This document shows positions 63,678-64,000 of a DNA stretch of 64,000 nt, piece by piece (position 1 is the first letter of the stretch; each line of letters begins with the position of its first letter). The position numbers and the translations under genes were made by a program. Below the pieces are notes generated by a model. It was not told where the DNA came from, did no database searches, and was given only the letters and a program-made list of their open reading frames with translations. The DNA is from Rhodococcus sp. OK519 (GTDB taxonomy: Bacteria; Actinomycetota; Actinomycetes; Mycobacteriales; Mycobacteriaceae). The DNA is taken from NCBI RefSeq assembly GCF_003051005.1, contig NZ_QAOW01000002.1, positions 186,001 through 250,000 of the forward strand. The letters are read 5' to 3'.

Positions 63678-63794
63678 ATGACTTCGCTCGCAGACCTGAT
63701 CAAGATTCCCGTGATGAGCCTCGACGCCCTGGGCGTCGGTTTGCTCAATTCGTTCCGCAACTTGATCGATTACGCAGGCCTCGCACTCAGCTGA
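63678..63794 (+). CDS. Small mycomembrane-type protein, cassette 3 member B (38 aa)
   Basis: 38 residues, starting MTSLADLIKIPVMSLDALG and ending DYAGLALS. A helix with hydrophobic and polar faces runs from LDALGVGLLNSFRNLIDYA. GGAGG lies 6 nt before the ATG. A strong hairpin follows 36 nt after the stop. Confidence 0.7.
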   Translation: MTSLADLIKIPVMSLDALGVGLLNSFRNLIDYAGLALS

Positions 63795-63830
63795 GGCCAG
63801 CGACGCAGCACCGCCTGCGTCCACCGAATC

Positions 63831-63864
63831 CCGAGGGCCCGTGCGTTCACGCACGGGCCCTCGG
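63831..63864 (+). terminator. Terminator of cassette 3
   Basis: Perfect arms CCGAGGGCCCGTGCGT and complement (63831-63846, 63849-63864) with a minimal 2-nt centre; in practice a 4-nt loop. Confidence 0.88.
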
Positions 63865-64000
63865 CGCATTCATCACCAGACAACTCGGCCAATTCAGACA
63901 ATCGGTCGTTTGTCCAAAAGGAGCGCAATTGTTTGCGCATTCCGCCACAAAGAGACCAACCGATTGTTACCGTCTCAACTGTCACAAGCCGGTCCGGCTT
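63865..64000. promoter_or_regulatory. AT-richer region upstream of the next gene
   Basis: Holds CGGTCGTTTG (63892 onward) and TTGTTACCGT (63964-63973). The 10-mer TTGTTACCGT also occurs at 60610-60619 just before cassette 1. No gene starts within the window; a promoter for a following gene is likely. Confidence 0.4.

Overview
The window is high-GC actinobacterial DNA, almost certainly from a mycolic-acid-containing Corynebacteriales (Mycobacteriales) member, most probably Rhodococcus. The basis is the gene content and order. A core block corresponds to the M. tuberculosis Rv1085c-Rv1112 neighbourhood: hemolysin III, short Z-prenyl synthase, coaA, glyA, phoH2, fum, glpX, a DUF4245 protein, xseB/xseA, the Rv1109c-like protein, ispH, a DUF6542 protein and ychF. 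A WS/DGAT acyltransferase, an antigen-85-type mycoloyltransferase, KstD and 13E12-type HNH genes fit the same group. No rRNA, tRNA, phage, transposase or CRISPR was seen. All functions are read from sequence motifs and family knowledge; no database search was run.

Layout. 0-12 kb: AHSA1-like protein, RtcB, CMD protein, FBP-domain protein, the ssuACBD sulfonate operon behind a cysteine-rich leader peptide, secreted lipoproteins and an RluA-like pseudouridine synthase. 12-22 kb is an accessory-looking stretch: a GH43-like secreted protein and its internally deleted copy, a fragment of the pseudouridine synthase gene, an AurF-like di-iron oxygenase with a ferredoxin-FAD reductase, an Imm11-like gene pair, a 13E12 HNH protein, and a secreted protein with GSLGS repeats. 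22-31 kb: YchF, small membrane proteins, a methyltransferase, an MFS pump with two MarR regulators around a long perfect inverted repeat, and a glutamate-synthase-domain protein. 31-46 kb is mainly core metabolism and repair: SbcCD, IspH, XseAB, GlpX and fumarase. 46-58 kb: KstD with a KstR-type operator, PhoH2 with a short leader ORF, GlyA, CoaA, a flavin monooxygenase/esterase operon with a divergent TetR gene, and UppS.

58-64 kb is the most interesting part. Downstream of a WS/DGAT acyltransferase lie six very short ORFs of 37-65 codons. They are arranged as three two-gene cassettes with about 100 nt between partners. Each cassette ends in a strong hairpin. All six proteins begin M-(G/A/S/T)-S-(L/I/V). 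A mycoloyltransferase gene sits between cassettes two and three. This resembles the PorA/PorH small mycomembrane proteins and their O-mycoloylating enzyme in Corynebacterium, and I read it as a rhodococcal outer-membrane small-protein locus. The third cassette has a 5' leader that can form two mutually exclusive hairpins. The GSL-rich tails of the 20 kb secreted protein and the GS-rich insert of the GH43-like proteins may belong to the same surface theme.

Other themes are many start codons 6-8 nt after a -10-like hexamer (probable leaderless mRNAs) and three short tandem duplications that each span a stop codon.
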